A stretch of DNA of 64,000 bases, taken from assembly GCA_022494885.1 (NCBI GenBank), contig JAGVSM010003568.1, positions 1 through 64,000 on the forward strand, in the 5' to 3' direction. Below are positions 23,056 to 35,014 of the stretch, in pieces. The notes under the pieces are model-generated. The model had not been told where the DNA came from, made no database searches, and saw only the letters and a program-made list of their open reading frames with translations. Source of the stretch: Micrasema longulum (taxonomy: Eukaryota > Arthropoda > Insecta > Trichoptera > Brachycentridae). Every line of letters begins with the position of its first letter. The stretch's first letter is position 1. The translations under genes and the position numbers were made by a program.

Positions 23056-24905
23056 GGATCTATACATATAAATATTTAAAAAATAATGTAAAACGAACTC
23101 CCTCTCTAAACACGAGTTTTTCACTATATTAGAGAGATAGAAACGTTATAATTAACTATTTATGTACAAAACATTTATAACTTTATAATTATTTTGTCAA
23201 AAAATCTTTTTCAATCAAAAAATTCAAATTTTTCAATAAAAATAAAATGTTAGAATATGTACGTAGGTACATTCACGCATACCTTCTTACTCGCTTAAAT
23301 AATGTTTGGTTATATCTTCACAGCGTTAATTTTTTTTATATCTATATAAGTACACGCTTAATTCGTAATTTCCATTTTCATCACAAAAAACAAACCATTT
23401 TGATTGCAATTCAAAAACAGGTGGGAAAAATTGTAATAAAACATGATCATAAAATCAAGCAGTAACTAAATTGTGGTGTATAATAATATTCACGTGAACG
23501 GCTCATTTTCTTTACTTGTGTATACTTTGTCTGCTTGCTGAAATTACATTGAAAAGAATGATGTTTTGTGATACAAAGTATAATTTTGTTATTAATGGCG
23601 CTTATTTTCTCGTGAGAATATTCCACAATGCACGCAATAATACTAATCCTCAAATTCAATCAAACACTTATTTGAGTTTATCAATTATTAGTAGACTGAA
23701 ACCAATGTTTGATTTGCCTAGTGGTGATATTATTAAACAAAGGTCTACAAAATAAACGCCTACTTAATAAATCTATAAAACGAATCTAATTGGATCCTAA
23801 TTGAATTAAAAGAAAGTAGATATGATCGTGATCGTAAAACAACGAAGAATGTGCGAAACATGTGACCATGACTTTTTTTATATTTGATCATAAAAAGGTT
23901 TTATATATTCCAGGTTTTAAAAATACATATATATATTTATACAACTAACTTAAATTTCAAAGAATAAGTACTTTAGTGCTTATCGTGTTATGAAAAGTGT
24001 AAAAACATTTCATTAAAGCGTTCTCATGCAAAGTTGAAAAAAAAATATTTTATAATCATAGGGATATTAAAGTTAATATTTTCTTACGGCTAAATATTAT
24101 TCATGTTTTTATTTAGGTATCAGAAAACTATATACCACCTACCTAATTTACTAAAAAATCCTGCTGGTATTTATTTTTTTGGTTTTTTATATGTCAAAAT
24201 GAATAATCGGAAAAACCCATGAAAAAATATAGAGCAATGTAAAATACACAGTACGTCTTTCTATTCAGTGTTGTTTTAGAGTAAACAACAGAAGAAAATA
24301 AGTTGAATAAGATTTATCTTAAAAGTTGGAGAGAAGGTTCCTATTTAGTTGAATGCGGTTCGCTGCGATATTTCAAAGTTCACTTGAAACTCTTGAGATA
24401 TCCCAGCATATCTTCCAAGTTATATATCTACTGGTATACCTACATCTCTATTCTCGTGCACTGCAATCTGGAGCTTGTCAGGAAGGTAGGGGTGGCGAGG
24501 GAGGAGGGTGAATAAGCTCTCGAATGAAGAGCTTCTGTTGGCTGAAAGTAATTGTTCGTTACAAAACAGATTTAATTCAAGGTTTCCCTTCGGAGACAGA
24601 AAACAGGCACCGACTTGGGAATTCAGATTGGAGTTACGACAAAACAATGCAAGACAATGGAAACATTGTTTCAAAATGACGTAAGAGAATTCATTTTAAA
24701 GTTTGGACAAAAACACAGTCGCTACCTTGTTAAGCGAGTCATATTTTTAGAGGATGAATCAAATAAATGAAGTCCTATTTCTTTGGGGTAAAACGTTAGA
24801 GATTTGTAAAATTTAACGTTTCTTAAATTGAAAAATCGATCTCGAATTGATAAATCCATAAAAGCCGCATAAACGCCAAAAGTTGTGCGCAAATTAAGGA
24901 CCAGG
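23056..24905. other. Unassigned AT-rich stretch
   Basis: Short open frames on both strands (23247-23755, 24303-24674) have no recognisable family. AAGAATGTGCGAAACATGTG near 23846 resembles Penelope-type words but lacks a full motif. Confidence 0.35.
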
Positions 24906-25132
24906 CATCGTTATCATTAAGGTGGTGCATAGAAAACTGCGATGGAAAAAAACATGCAATGTATCTCAATCATGTGTTACAGAAAGGTGAGGTGATTAAT
25001 TTTACCCTTCAGCTGCCACTCCAGGGACAGTAAAGTACTGCTTTGTAAAACCACCTCAGAAACAAATATTTCATTTAACCCTTACGGGAATGGTAGGCGA
25101 ACACTCAAACCATTACACCACGAGGCAGACTT
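24906..25132 (-). mobile_element. SINE-II copy
   Basis: On the minus strand the head reads GTCTGCCTCGTGGTGTAATG (A box) with a weak second box. The body is CCCTGGAGTGGCAGCTGAAG and AATTAATCACCTCACCTTTC, and the end is TTTCTATGCACCACC with a GATAACGAT tail. It is the clearest tRNA-like head of this family in the window. Confidence 0.6.
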
Positions 25133-25364
25133 TTCGTCACTCGATTTTCCTTTTCAGGATTTTTACCTGAGAGTAGCCATCGAGTCGAAAACACTTGTCC
25201 AGGGTTACGGTTTTATTTCACACACATAAAAGTATTTTTCAACCACCCTGACATAAGCAAAGCAAGAATAATCTAAAATCGACGGAATTATGACAAATAT
25301 TCTATTTCAAGGGAAAATGTAGGTGTTCGTGTGTACGGAGACCATCATGATTGAGTCGGTATAA

Positions 25365-26175
25365 AAATATGTTAATCTTTCCGAACCTAAGCGTGAAAAA
25401 AAATCCGCGAGTTCCAGAGGAGAGTACCAGGAATACCATAGCTAAATACTATAAATACTATTATTGGAAAAATATTTATCTTCATGATTGTCACAGTAAT
25501 GTTCATGAAACTGTTTCATAATATTTCGAGTTATCGGCAAATTTCATTGTTTTAAAATAAAGAAACCATAGCATCGCGCTCTTCTCGCTGCTACACGTTG
25601 AATAACACTGATCTAAAGATTCTAAAGTCACGCAACCCGTTAGCGGGGAGGTACAACAGGGAGTTGGGAGGGGGAATCCATGTAAAAATATAACGCATGA
25701 AATCCGGATTTCTGTGATTATTGCTTGAAATAATAAACTTAATAAAAAGAAACACACTAGCGAACTTACCAACATATCAAAAATTAATAAACTGTAGAGT
25801 ATATTAACTGTAGTTTGCTGTTTGCACGGGGAAAAGGAAAAAAAATATTATTGAAATAATTTAGCAAAAAAATATTTAAATAATTTTGATACGTGATAAA
25901 ACGCATTATGGTGTTTATGAATATATTGTACACTATGATTTTATTGGACTTGTTTGTCTTTGCCACATAGTTTTATATTTTTTTTGTTTAGTTTATTGTA
26001 CTCGTATGTATGTTTCTTCATGCAACTGTTGTAATTAGCTTAGGCCGTAAATATTATAATAAATACAATAAAATGTGCAAAAAATAAAATTGATGATTAA
26101 CAAAATAATAACGGAAAAAATGTTACCTGAAGGAGTCTAGATACCCCGGAAGATACACCTGGAAAGGGTAATTAA
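25365..26175. repeat. Paired unknown sequence Y, copy 1
   Basis: Collinear with 38880-39545 over many blocks: AGAGTACCAGGAATACC, TTTCATAATATTTCGAG, CATCGCGCTCTTCTCGCTG, GCATGAAATCCGGATTTCTG, TTGCTGTTTGCACGGGG, AAAAAAATATTTAAATAATT, and a final TTACCTGAAGGAG...TACCCCGGAAG. Spacing between blocks differs by indels. No convincing coding frame. Neither ends nor target duplications are visible, so the class is unknown. It could be an old repeat or a duplicated regulatory or intronic region. Confidence 0.6.
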
Positions 26176-27243
26176 AACACGTCGATAATTCAATTTAACA
26201 TAACCACAAAAAAATTCTAATAATCTTATTTTTTAAATACGTAATATTTCCAGGATACTTCCTTTAAATATTCTTCATCCGGTTGAAAGTCCGTTTGATT
26301 GTGATTTACTATAAATTTGAACTTCCTGTTAAAAAGAGTTGGGTTAACTTGTTTAGTGACTTGACTACAAAAATGAACGCGGTAAGAAATAACATAACGT
26401 GCGCCATAGGTATAGATGCATTTGTAATTCTTAGTCATATTGATAAACTAGGATTCAATGCAAGGAACAATTTCAATAACTCTTTACCTATAATACAATC
26501 AATGAGCATAAGTCGTATGAAGAATGAATAGCAAGTTATATCCATTTGTACGTTAGTTTGTAACTAAGCCTGAGCTTGCCGACGGCACAGTACCCGTGTG
26601 ATTAGGAACTTAGTATGAACATATTTCCTTTCAATTTCCTGTAATTAATCAATTGGTTTTGACGCAATATATTTTGTATTACCCAAGAAAAACGTATTTT
26701 GATCACGTAAGAATATAATTGTGGAGATATATACAATATAGATAGAAAGGAACGTAGGTAGTTTGAAATTTAAATTTGCTAGATAATTGTCGATATTCGT
26801 CCCTTTGACACATTGGACAAAGGTCTAAGGATTATTTTTAAATAAAGGTAACTGATACAAATATGGCTGAAAAAAATGGATTAAAAGAAATAAAAACACT
26901 ATTTGGATAATATGTGAAATATATTTTTAAAAAACAACGTACAGTCCTCCATACTAGAGGTTTTCCTAGTGAGAAGAACTCTTAAACTAATTTTGTCCAA
27001 AAAAATATTTTATGCAGTTTATTAATGAAAAAAAAATAAAATGTGACGATGAGAAAAATTAATTAAATTACATAAATAAAGGCAAAGGTGCCCACTTCAA
27101 GTTTTCTAATACTTTAAAAATAAATATGTTTTATCTCTGTGTCCGGGCGGATTAAAAATACAATACTGTCTGTGAAATAGAATCAGAATCCTAGTAAAAA
27201 AAAAAATGTGTAAAAATCATAAAAAAGGAAATCGAGAGAAGCT
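26176..27243. other. Unassigned AT-rich stretch
   Basis: No gene or recognised repeat seen. Confidence 0.4.
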
Positions 27244-27503
27244 AAGTCAGCCTCGTAGTGTTGCCTCGTACTATGCTTAAGGTCCTAGGTTTGATTTCTG
27301 GCAGGGTCAACATGAAATATTTATTTTAAATATTCATTGCAATATTTCACTATCCCGGACTGGCACCTAAAGCGTAAAACTAATCACCTTACTTTCATGT
27401 GACAAATGATCGAAATAAACTGCATTTTTAGTGTACCAATGCAGTGCCCTTTGCACTCCACGGGGTACGGAAAAGTAAATAATAATGACGATGATGATAA
27501 TTT
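27244..27503 (+). mobile_element. SINE-II copy, nearly complete
   Basis: Head AAGTCAGCCTCGTAGTGTTG, B-box-like AGGTTTGATTTCTGG, body CCCGGACTGGCACCTAAAGC and TAATCACCTTACTTTCATG, and 3' part CAATGCAGTGCCCTTTGCAC. It ends in AATAATGACGATGATGATAA, a simple tail. One of the longest copies. Confidence 0.65.
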
Positions 27504-29417
27504 GATATAAAATATCTATGAGCAGCCGGGTAAATTAACATTCATCCATTGAAAAAACGCTTCGAATTCCCAAGTAATTTATTACGTTGCAGAAAGTAGC
27601 GTTGGTTTTAGCAATTCATTTAAATTCTTAATTAAAATTCCTGAGACGAAGGTAGAAAATAACAAGCCGGCCATTTTGGTAATTAGCATCCTTCAACAAG
27701 ATGGACGTTGAGTTCGAAGAATTTCCCGCGCGGAGTTAAGATATTTGTTACTTAGGTAAGACGTTTATTATTCAGTATCCACCCTGGAGCAAAAAATATC
27801 CGAAATGCATTGGAGTTTTCGTTTAATAAGGCATCCTGGTATCGGAAATCCATTTACATGAGATATTGTATAGAGACGAACGCGGATATACGAACTCCGC
27901 TTCATTTCCTAGCGGAGATTGTGCCAGACGAATTTGGCAGGGCGATGTTAGCGACATCGTGCGGCGGAGAAGCAAACTTCTGAGGTATTCAAGAAAACGT
28001 CGGATATTTTCCCATTTTTCCTCCAAATTACTACAAAATAGACAATATTTTCCAGCGACCAATTAACACGACAGCCGCATAAATAAATTTTACTCGAATT
28101 AGTTAAGCGGTGTAATTATATTCAAAAATATCCACGAAACGGATAGAATCGGGCAACACTTGCTTCCTTTGAATTCTCATAAATAAAACGGTTAGTGTGG
28201 ATTATTTTGGGAGAGACTTAGAAACGTGTGGCATCTCTTTCTAGTTCGATAAAATCTGATCCGTGAGAGAGTGAGACGAGAATATCGGAACGTTAATGCC
28301 GATTTCTGGAGGTCACTTGAACCTCCGTGTTTAGGTAAGAATGAAAATATCTCCGCAAGGTATATGATAAAAAGGTAACACAGGTGTTTTTTTTTCTTGT
28401 CCAAATTTAGATATTGGCAATCAAACTCACAAATTCCTATAAAATTTACGTTTTTCACGTATATAAATATAGAAACCTTAAAACGACTTGATTAAAAATA
28501 ATAATTTAACAATTTGAAATAATTGTGTAAATAATATGTCTATTCACATCAGATTATTTTTTTAATGAATCGTCTATTTAGTATCTTGTTTCAGTTGCTG
28601 CTAATATTACTATAAAAAAAATTAAAACTTGAAGAACACTTTATTATAAAATGTATTAATTATGACGTCTAATTTCAAGTAAAATGACTATAAAATAATA
28701 AAAGTACTATCTACCTACCTTACGTCAACACAATAACAAAAATAATATTTGTAGATGCTATAATAACAACATAAGAATTAGACCCGCTGCCAAATTATTA
28801 TTGACGAAGAAGCTTGTTTGCTTTGAAACCGGTCGGTAAAAAAAAAAAACTGGTTAAAAACAAAGTTGTTTCATTTATTTAATTCAAAGTTAAGTGCTTT
28901 ATGTTTAAAATTTATATTATTCAATAGTTTATCGGGACAAAATTTATGTTTTAATGCTTTATGTTTTTCTTTTTATAACTGTAAAAATATGTGTATTTTA
29001 TTGAATAAAGACTCTTTTATCATTATTTTTAAGAAATCAGGATTATTAGGAATATTCTGGAATAAAAATTCACAATGCTTCCTTACTAATTCTTGGGTCT
29101 ATTTGTACCAAGAGAAGTATTTTTTTTATCATTCCCCTTTTCACTAACAATTATTTTACTTTCTACCCTAAGAAAGTCTACAATCCACAAAACCACAAAA
29201 AAAAAAGAAATATGTCCCTTTGTTCTAAATTATGCAATCAATTGGGTTACTCGAGAAAGTTAAATTGTTCAATGATTGTTTCTATACTTACCTAGAGAGA
29301 GTTAAAATGAAAAGGAATATGTATATTGATGAACAACCCTGACAATGTTCTTAGATTTTTCCGACTTCTCGGATTGATTGATACTGATTTAGTTTTTTGA
29401 CGATGTTTTTGACGTGT
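27504..29417. other. Mostly unassigned; GC-richer block at 27830-28330
   Basis: The block 27830-28330 is open for 66-88 codons on both strands. It contains two short hairpins (CTCCGCT...AGCGGAG near 27895-27917 and CGATGTTAGCGACATCG near 27943-27959). No protein family recognised. The rest is AT-rich without recognised repeats, apart from the word at 28801-28834 listed separately. Confidence 0.35.
28801..28834 (+). ncRNA. Degenerate hammerhead-like word (Penelope-type)
   Basis: TTGACGA (consensus CUGANGA with the first base changed), a short stem AAGC/GCTT with loop TTGTTT, then GAAACCGGTC. The order matches the hammerhead core CUGANGA-stem II-GAAA-short stem III-UH. Stem I is not supported by pairing, so it is probably decayed. 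Confidence 0.3.
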
Positions 29418-29522
29418 CCAGGGATGCTATCTTGAACCACTCTCCTGGCACGAGAAAACGGTTTTTCTCGTGTATTTACATACAAAATACGGCCCAGAGA
29501 GCGTTTGGAATACCAACCTAGG
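29418..29522. mobile_element. Fold-back MITE-B copy 1
   Basis: A 105-bp palindromic element. Its arms contain GCACGAGAAAACGG and TTTTTCTCGTG, and its outer ends are CCAGGGATGCTATCTTG and an inverted TTGGAATACCAACCTAGG. It is homologous, in inverted orientation, to 60648-60772 (shared GAGCGTTTGGAATACCA and TCTCGTGTATTTACA). Confidence 0.6.
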
Positions 29523-29934
29523 TGATGAACGCTGTAATGCTGAACGAAACGTTCGTAAAAAGGACAAACAATTCAAGAAACCCATTTTTTTTATAATGAG
29601 TAATTTGTAAATATCTTTTAGTCTTTAAAGCACTGCTTTTGAGGAATATAATTAATTAGGAACTTTATGAATAACATTTTATCTGCATTCATTTTTACAT
29701 ACTTGTATTACGCTATTTGAAGCTAAAATATCGATTTGATGAATGTTCGTTCGGCATTTTAAATTGTTCAATCAACTTGTATTTAGACGATTTTTTGTGA
29801 CTCAAAATCAATAACGTTAAATAAAAAGGTAATCTAAATTATTAAATCTCTTTCCAAAACCTAAGTTTTTGTAAAAGTGCTAGGTTATAACCTGCTTTAT
29901 AACTTTCTGAATCTTGTATTGTGTCAAGAAAATG

Positions 29935-30065
29935 TTTATTTTTAGTAACACTCGTGAATCCAAGATCCGAGGTTTGAACTCGGCTCTATCAAAGCTTAAT
30001 TTCCATTTTCTTGCACAGTTGTTATTGACCACTTTTAAAAATTGACTTCACATTTTCGTTTTAAT
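29935..30065 (+). mobile_element. SINE-I, degenerate copy
   Basis: B-box-like GGTTTGAACTCGGC, then AGCTTAATTTCCATTTTCTT, and GTTGTTATTGACCACTTTT. This corresponds to the CTTGATTCCCATTTTCTAAT...ACAACTCG body of SINE-I. Strongly diverged. Confidence 0.4.
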
Positions 30066-31582
30066 AAAACACGCAATATTTTTACCGTCTCTGGATAAAG
30101 ATTATTATTTATTATTAGGTACTTAATAAGTAGGAATATAATAACTAATTTTAATTATCAGGTAATATTAACAAGATAGGGTATTAAATAGTACTTCAAT
30201 TATATCGCTATTCACATCATTATGTTAAAATATGGGAACTAAAAACTTGGTCATGTTTATCTAAGAATACTTCACAGGTAGGTAAATAAAAATACGAGTA
30301 CGTAACAAACAAATATACCTGATTACATATTATCATTTTTATCAACGAAAAATAAACGTCGACTATAAAAAAACTTACTCGATTTATTCAATTTCCTAAC
30401 AAAATATCTAATTGAATGCAGTGATATTATTTTTTGAGTAGTTTTTAAATGAGTAATAAAAAACCACTCCCTTTGCTCTTCTTGTTTTAATAAACTTAAA
30501 CGTATTTTTTAAAATATGTTTGAATATACCTATTACGAATTTCATCATTTCACTTTTTTATATTCTGCTGAGCACGTAAAGAACGCATTACCTATTTTAA
30601 AATACCTAAAAAAACATTATTTAAAAAAATACTGCAAATTCATAAGCAGACCTTTCATCTTTTACCACGGTGACGTCAGACGAACACTCTCACAGATCCA
30701 CGCAGCTGTGGAACGATTTGAAAATACATACACCCCAAACAAACTAACACCAACAAAAATCTTACCCGCCAGAACATTGTCGTACAACGTAGCCAAAAGA
30801 ACTCTGAGTTGCTGTGAAATCGGCTAGCAAAGTTGGCACACGAGTAAAATATACATTTTAGACGCGTGAAAAATTTCATCAATGCCATATATTTCAGTGT
30901 TACCTTTTGTAACGTAATGGCTATGATTTTTGGAAGTTTTCATCAAAAATTATCTTTAATTAATAGTATTTTATTAAAAAGTCATTGACAATATTATTAG
31001 AATGTATAGAGGTAAAAATATTTATACTTTTTACATTAAAAAGATAACAAAAATAGTTTTGCCGTAACAATAAAAGAGATCAGGTCCAAAACGTAAAAAT
31101 GTTTAGTTCTAAAAATCGTCGCTAGATGACAGTAGCGGTATCTCCTTAAGGTTATTTTTGTCCCAAAGAGAATGGTTAAAAAAGGCTTTTGAGTCCCATG
31201 AATCAATATTTTGTAAGGCAAATTATTATTTTAACAAAAAACCAAGGCATGTGTTTTTTAATGGATCTGATATTGCGCCGATTACATGTGTAATTTTTAA
31301 CTTAAAGTGCCTACATCCAACGTGAAAAGTCCTCGGTCCAAATTTAAAAATAAAAGATTTCGTCAGTGTCTTGAATATATAATTAAGCGCTAAATTTAAA
31401 CTGAGATTCGTTGAACCTAAACCCATGACCAATTTGAAATAATATTTACATTTCTACGTCAGAGGTCGTTTATATAAACCCGTTTATTTATTTAATCCAA
31501 AAAAATTGAGCCTACCTTACGTTGCAAATGGTAACAGGATATAATTTAGTGAGATAATTACTAAAAAAAAAAAAAAATAATT
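30066..31582. other. Unassigned stretch
   Basis: AT-rich, with a compact block at 30660-30840 (see findings) containing TGACGTCA and overlapping short open frames on both strands. No family recognised. Confidence 0.35.
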
Positions 31583-31643
31583 ACTTCCATGTTCCCTGCT
31601 CTAGGATTTTCTGCATCTCTGTTGTAATATGTTAAATATTTGG
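31583..31643 (-). mobile_element. MITE-A arm fragment
   Basis: ACTTCCATGTTCCCTGCTC, then TTCTGCATCTCTGTTGTAAT is a right-arm sequence of MITE-A in the reverse sense. Confidence 0.55.
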
Positions 31644-31689
31644 TGATTTAAAAATTGCAGATTATAAATATCATGAATGCATGATCAGT

Positions 31690-32018
31690 GATAGTTTTTT
31701 TTTTTTTTTACACTAGTTTAAATATAAATGAACTTATTAAGGCTTTTTAGGCTATGCCCGTGTCAAGCCATAATAATTAACAATAAAAATACATAGTAAA
31801 ATTATTAGATTAAATTACAATGACATGTAATGGAATATAATAACAATCTAAAAAAAGGTATAAGTAATAAATAATAAAATTCAAAAGAATACAATGAAAC
31901 AAAAGATAATCAGAAATAATTTTTAAAATATAAATTATACAAATTAAGATTCACACATAATCAAATAAACAAAATAACGGTATCATTAAAATCAACCAAA
32001 CAAAAGTAAAATAGACAA
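31690..32018 (-). repeat. Probable LINE 3' UTR
   Basis: Starts with a T15-like run on plus (an A tail on minus), followed by TTAAGGCTTTTTAGGCTATG and GCCCGTGTCAAGCC. This resembles the short GC-rich 3' terminal motifs of the LINE copies at 11.4, 33.1 and 41.1 kb. No coding part found. Confidence 0.3.
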
Positions 32019-32293
32019 ATTACAACAGGGATGGAGAATACCTTAAATAAGGGAATATGGAAGTCTAGGCATTTACAGGGCTTATGACCTATCATTGGCT
32101 GGTTTACACAGTGTGTAAAGTGGCCACTTAAACAAGCCAATGACAGGTCAGAAGCATCGTAAATGCCTAGACTTCCATATTCTCTTATTTAAGGTATTCT
32201 CCATCCCTGTTGTCATTTGTTAATCTTAATGACTCCCGAGGGGGTGAAATCCAGTCTTTTGTCTACGAACATTCGGACAAACTCAAATATTGC
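32019..32293. mobile_element. MITE-A compact fold-back, second subfamily
   Basis: Arms carry ACAACAGGGATGGAGAATAC, CTTAAATAAGGGAATATGG, GTCTAGGCATTTACAGGGC and their inverse. The centre is TTTACACAGTGTGTAAAG. Outer terminus GACTCCCGAGGGGGTGAAAT, CCAGTCTTTTGTCTACG, ATTCGGACAAACTCAAATAT. The GGGATGGAGAATACC words define a subfamily shared with 36598-36752. GTATCATTaAAATCAAC-like words occur on either side (31979 and 32331) but belong to the host repeat. Confidence 0.7.
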
Positions 32294-33094
32294 AAAAGTA
32301 AAATATATTAGTATAAAAAAAACAAAATAAGAGTATCATTGAAATCAACAGAAAAAGAATGTTTATATAAAAAACACAATTGGAATGATAATTGAGATAT
32401 GTTTTCTCGAAACTCACGCAATACTATAGTAATAAATATAAGAATTAGGAGTAATGAATAGTATGCAAAAATACATATTGAAAAAACATAAAAATATCAA
32501 GATATATAGTGATTTCTATTTCGATTGTAGTTATACAGTGATTTCTCATTTGTGGCCCTAGGAGTGTTCAATGTCCTGGATGAACATATTAAATTCTCCA
32601 AAACGAAAGCCATTTTAGTGGCCTTATTTTGTAACTAATTTATTTCGTAAATTCAGTCGTATCGTATGAGAGGGAACGAGAGCGAAATACGATATTTTGA
32701 TTGCGTTAAAACGAGATGGATAAATGACGGACGAACGTTCTTACGAAACGAAAATGTGACAGAATAAGCCTGCAGAAGAATAAAAGTTTGGATTTTGTCT
32801 AAAGGAAAAGACCAATGCTGGAGACTGCTGCGAGGCATTGGATAGATTTATATAGTATTTTAAGGCGTGTTGTCCAGATTTTTATTAAAATGTTTACGTA
32901 GTAATTTTTATTTGCGGTATTCTTTAATAGCATGCATGCTTCCACTTTCTAAATTGTTGTATCCCAACTCATCACAGGGCTCTTGGCCTCATAGAGTTAA
33001 GAATATGTTTTTTTTTTTAATTATGTATCTTTTTATGAATAAATGAAGAAATAAATAAACATGAATTTCGTACATAAGTTTTCGTTACATTTGA
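32294..33094. other. Unassigned AT-rich stretch
   Basis: A-rich host sequence continuing from the preceding LINE-like region, then unassigned. AATAAATGAAGAAATAAATA near 33040 may be a LINE tail. Confidence 0.35.
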
Positions 33095-33745
33095 CATTTT
33101 TTTTATTTTTAGATAGCAATGAAATACATATTAATAGTAAAAATAGTAAACAAAAAATCCCACAAAGGCATGGCCTGTTCGTGGGTATACAAGGAAATGT
33201 AAATGAATTTTTTCTCCTACAATAAATAATAGACAGTTACAATATTTTTGTCTCTTGTATAAAAAAGAAAAAATAAAATATTCTGTAAAAGATAATATGG
33301 TATTTTTTTTATAGTAATAAAAAAAGAAAATAAAAAATATTTAAAAAAAACACAAAAATATTCCTTATTATTAAAGGGCATCAAAATATAAAGTAGAAAA
33401 AAAAATTCACATCTTAAGTTTGAATCCAGGATATTTTATAAAAGAAGGAAAATGTTGAAAGTTTGAAATCAATTAAATATTATCAGTTAAAAAAGAATTA
33501 AAATTTTTTGGGCCTATTAAATATACATGTCTGTGCGAAACTCGTTTCACAATGTGGTATTTCTAACACACGATTCCTTCTTTGACTTGAAATATTTGAA
33601 TTACTTGTAAATAAATTTTGGTTCTTAAATATATGTTTTAAACATTGAAAACAATATATTTGTCTAAGGTCTAAAAGTTTGTCTTTCAGGTCTAAAAACA
33701 TGACAACATTCTTTACATAAAATCCCTCTTTTTCGTTTATCATTT
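33095..33745 (-). pseudogene. Non-LTR retrotransposon C-terminus and 3' UTR
   Basis: The minus frame 33743-33498 reads YCFQCLKHIFKNQNLF, then RRNRVLEIPHCETSFAQTCI and FNRPKKF. It resembles the ending of Jockey/CR1-type reverse transcriptases (RxxxxLxVPxxxTxxxQxSxxYxxPxxWN), with the W lost. The 3' UTR holds ACGAACAGGCCATGCCTTTG and a poorly defined A-rich tail near 33100. Confidence 0.5.
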
Positions 33746-33794
33746 ATAAAACCGGATAGTTTAATATGTATTGTTAGCTTAGTTTGAATGTTAT

Positions 33795-33880
33795 TTTTAG
33801 TATAGTTTTGTGAAGCGCGCTTTAGGCGATTAAAAAAATGGCGCTTTATAAATCAGCCAAATATTATTATTATTATTAAA
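33795..33880 (+). repeat. L2-like LINE 3' terminus
   Basis: GAAGCGCGCTTTAGGCG, ATGGCGCTTTATAAATCAGCC, then ATATTATTATTATTATTA. Same terminal module as at 2.8, 4.4, 6.1 and 8.65 kb. Confidence 0.55.
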
Positions 33881-33937
33881 TCCTTAAGGGTGAATCCAGT
33901 CTTTGTCTACAAATATTTGGAAGAATTTAAAATGTTG
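33881..33937 (-). mobile_element. MITE-A terminal fragment
   Basis: TTAAGGGTGAATCCAGTCTT, TGTCTACAAATATTTGG: the outer terminus of MITE-A only. Confidence 0.5.
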
Positions 33938-34377
33938 CTTAACTTACATTTGATTTTATATTTTACTGACCTTTCTATTTTTTTTTTTTTTTAATTAAAA
34001 ACGGAACTTCTCAATTTGACATGTAATTGTAGATACAATTGTGTGATATGAACTTATAAAAAATAATTGAGTTCTTTTTATTTATTTTTATTTGGGAAAA
34101 AAACATCAGTTTTTACATATATTGTACCTATACAGGAAATAAGAATATATATAAACAAAAATTGTGAAAACGTTAGGCACTTAGAAGTTTCAAATAAAAT
34201 AAAAATACATATATTTATATACAGTAATAAAAATAAAGCAAAGTAAAGTAGTAAAAAAAAAAGTAAATAGAAACGAGATAAATTTAAATTAAATTTAAAG
34301 AATAAGAAAAGAAAAAAAAATTAAAAAAGAAAAGAAAAAGAAAAAAAAAGATAAAAAAGACAAATTTAATTATAATA
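33938..34377. other. Purine-rich, low-complexity stretch
   Basis: 34240-34370 is almost pure A/G (AAGAAAAGAAAAAG-type). No gene seen. Confidence 0.5.
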
Positions 34378-34517
34378 TTATATTCCATAATTCCTGGACT
34401 GACACCTGAAGCGTAAGACTGATCATCTTACCTGCATTTAACAATTATTATAAAGAAACACTGCAGTTGGTGAATCAATGCAGCGCCCTATGCACCTTAA
34501 GGAATTATGATGATAAA
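34378..34517 (+). mobile_element. SINE-II, 3' part only
   Basis: TTCCTGGACTGACACCTGAA, AAGACTGATCATCTTACC and CAATGCAGCGCCCTATGCAC, ending in ATTATGATGATAAAT. The tRNA head is missing. Confidence 0.6.
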
Positions 34518-34773
34518 TATTTTTTAACCGAAAATTTAAATTTTTAGAACATTTTCTAAAATTCATGAAAATATTAATCGCGTTGTTTTAGAGTAGATTT
34601 TGAACATCAGAACTAGATCTGTAAGTCCACAATACTACAACGGAACCGAAATCCGGCTCACTTATTGATTTTTATTAAATTTTAAATTCAGTACTTATTT
34701 TATAAATTTAAAAAAAAAAATGTTTTTTAAAAATTATTTTTGTATTTTTTTTTTATTCATTTATGTTTATATT

Positions 34774-35014
34774 TCGTCCGCCCCGTGGTTTAGCGCGTTT
34801 ACCAGCCATCGGGTTCGATTGCCGACATGGTTACATGAAATAATTTTTTGAAAATCTCTTTTATAGGTACTTGAATATTTCCTAGTCCCTGGAATGCCAC
34901 CTGAAGCGCAAGACTGATCATCTAACCTTCATGTAACAAAAATGATCAAGATACGATTGGTGTACCAATCAGTGCCCTATGCACCATTAGGTGCGGAAAG
35001 GGAATGGCGATGAT
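34774..35014 (+). mobile_element. SINE-II copy, best preserved 3' end
   Basis: Head TCCGCCCCGTGGTTTAGCG with B-box-like GGGTTCGATTGCC. Body TAGTCCCTGGAATGCCACC, AAGCGCAAGACTGATCATC. End GTGCCCTATGCACCATTAGG, GGGAATGGCGATGAT. It gives the best view of the family's 3' end. Confidence 0.7.

Noticed and set aside
23846..23875. AAGAATGTGCGAAACATGTG as another hammerhead-like word
   Set aside because: There is a GAAAC, but no CUGANGA core and the base expected at the cleavage site would be G.
26127..26158. Mini-exon with flanking AG/GT, paired with 39492-39520
   Set aside because: Kept only as a side note in the findings: the two segments have no common open reading phase, so mutually exclusive coding exons are unlikely.
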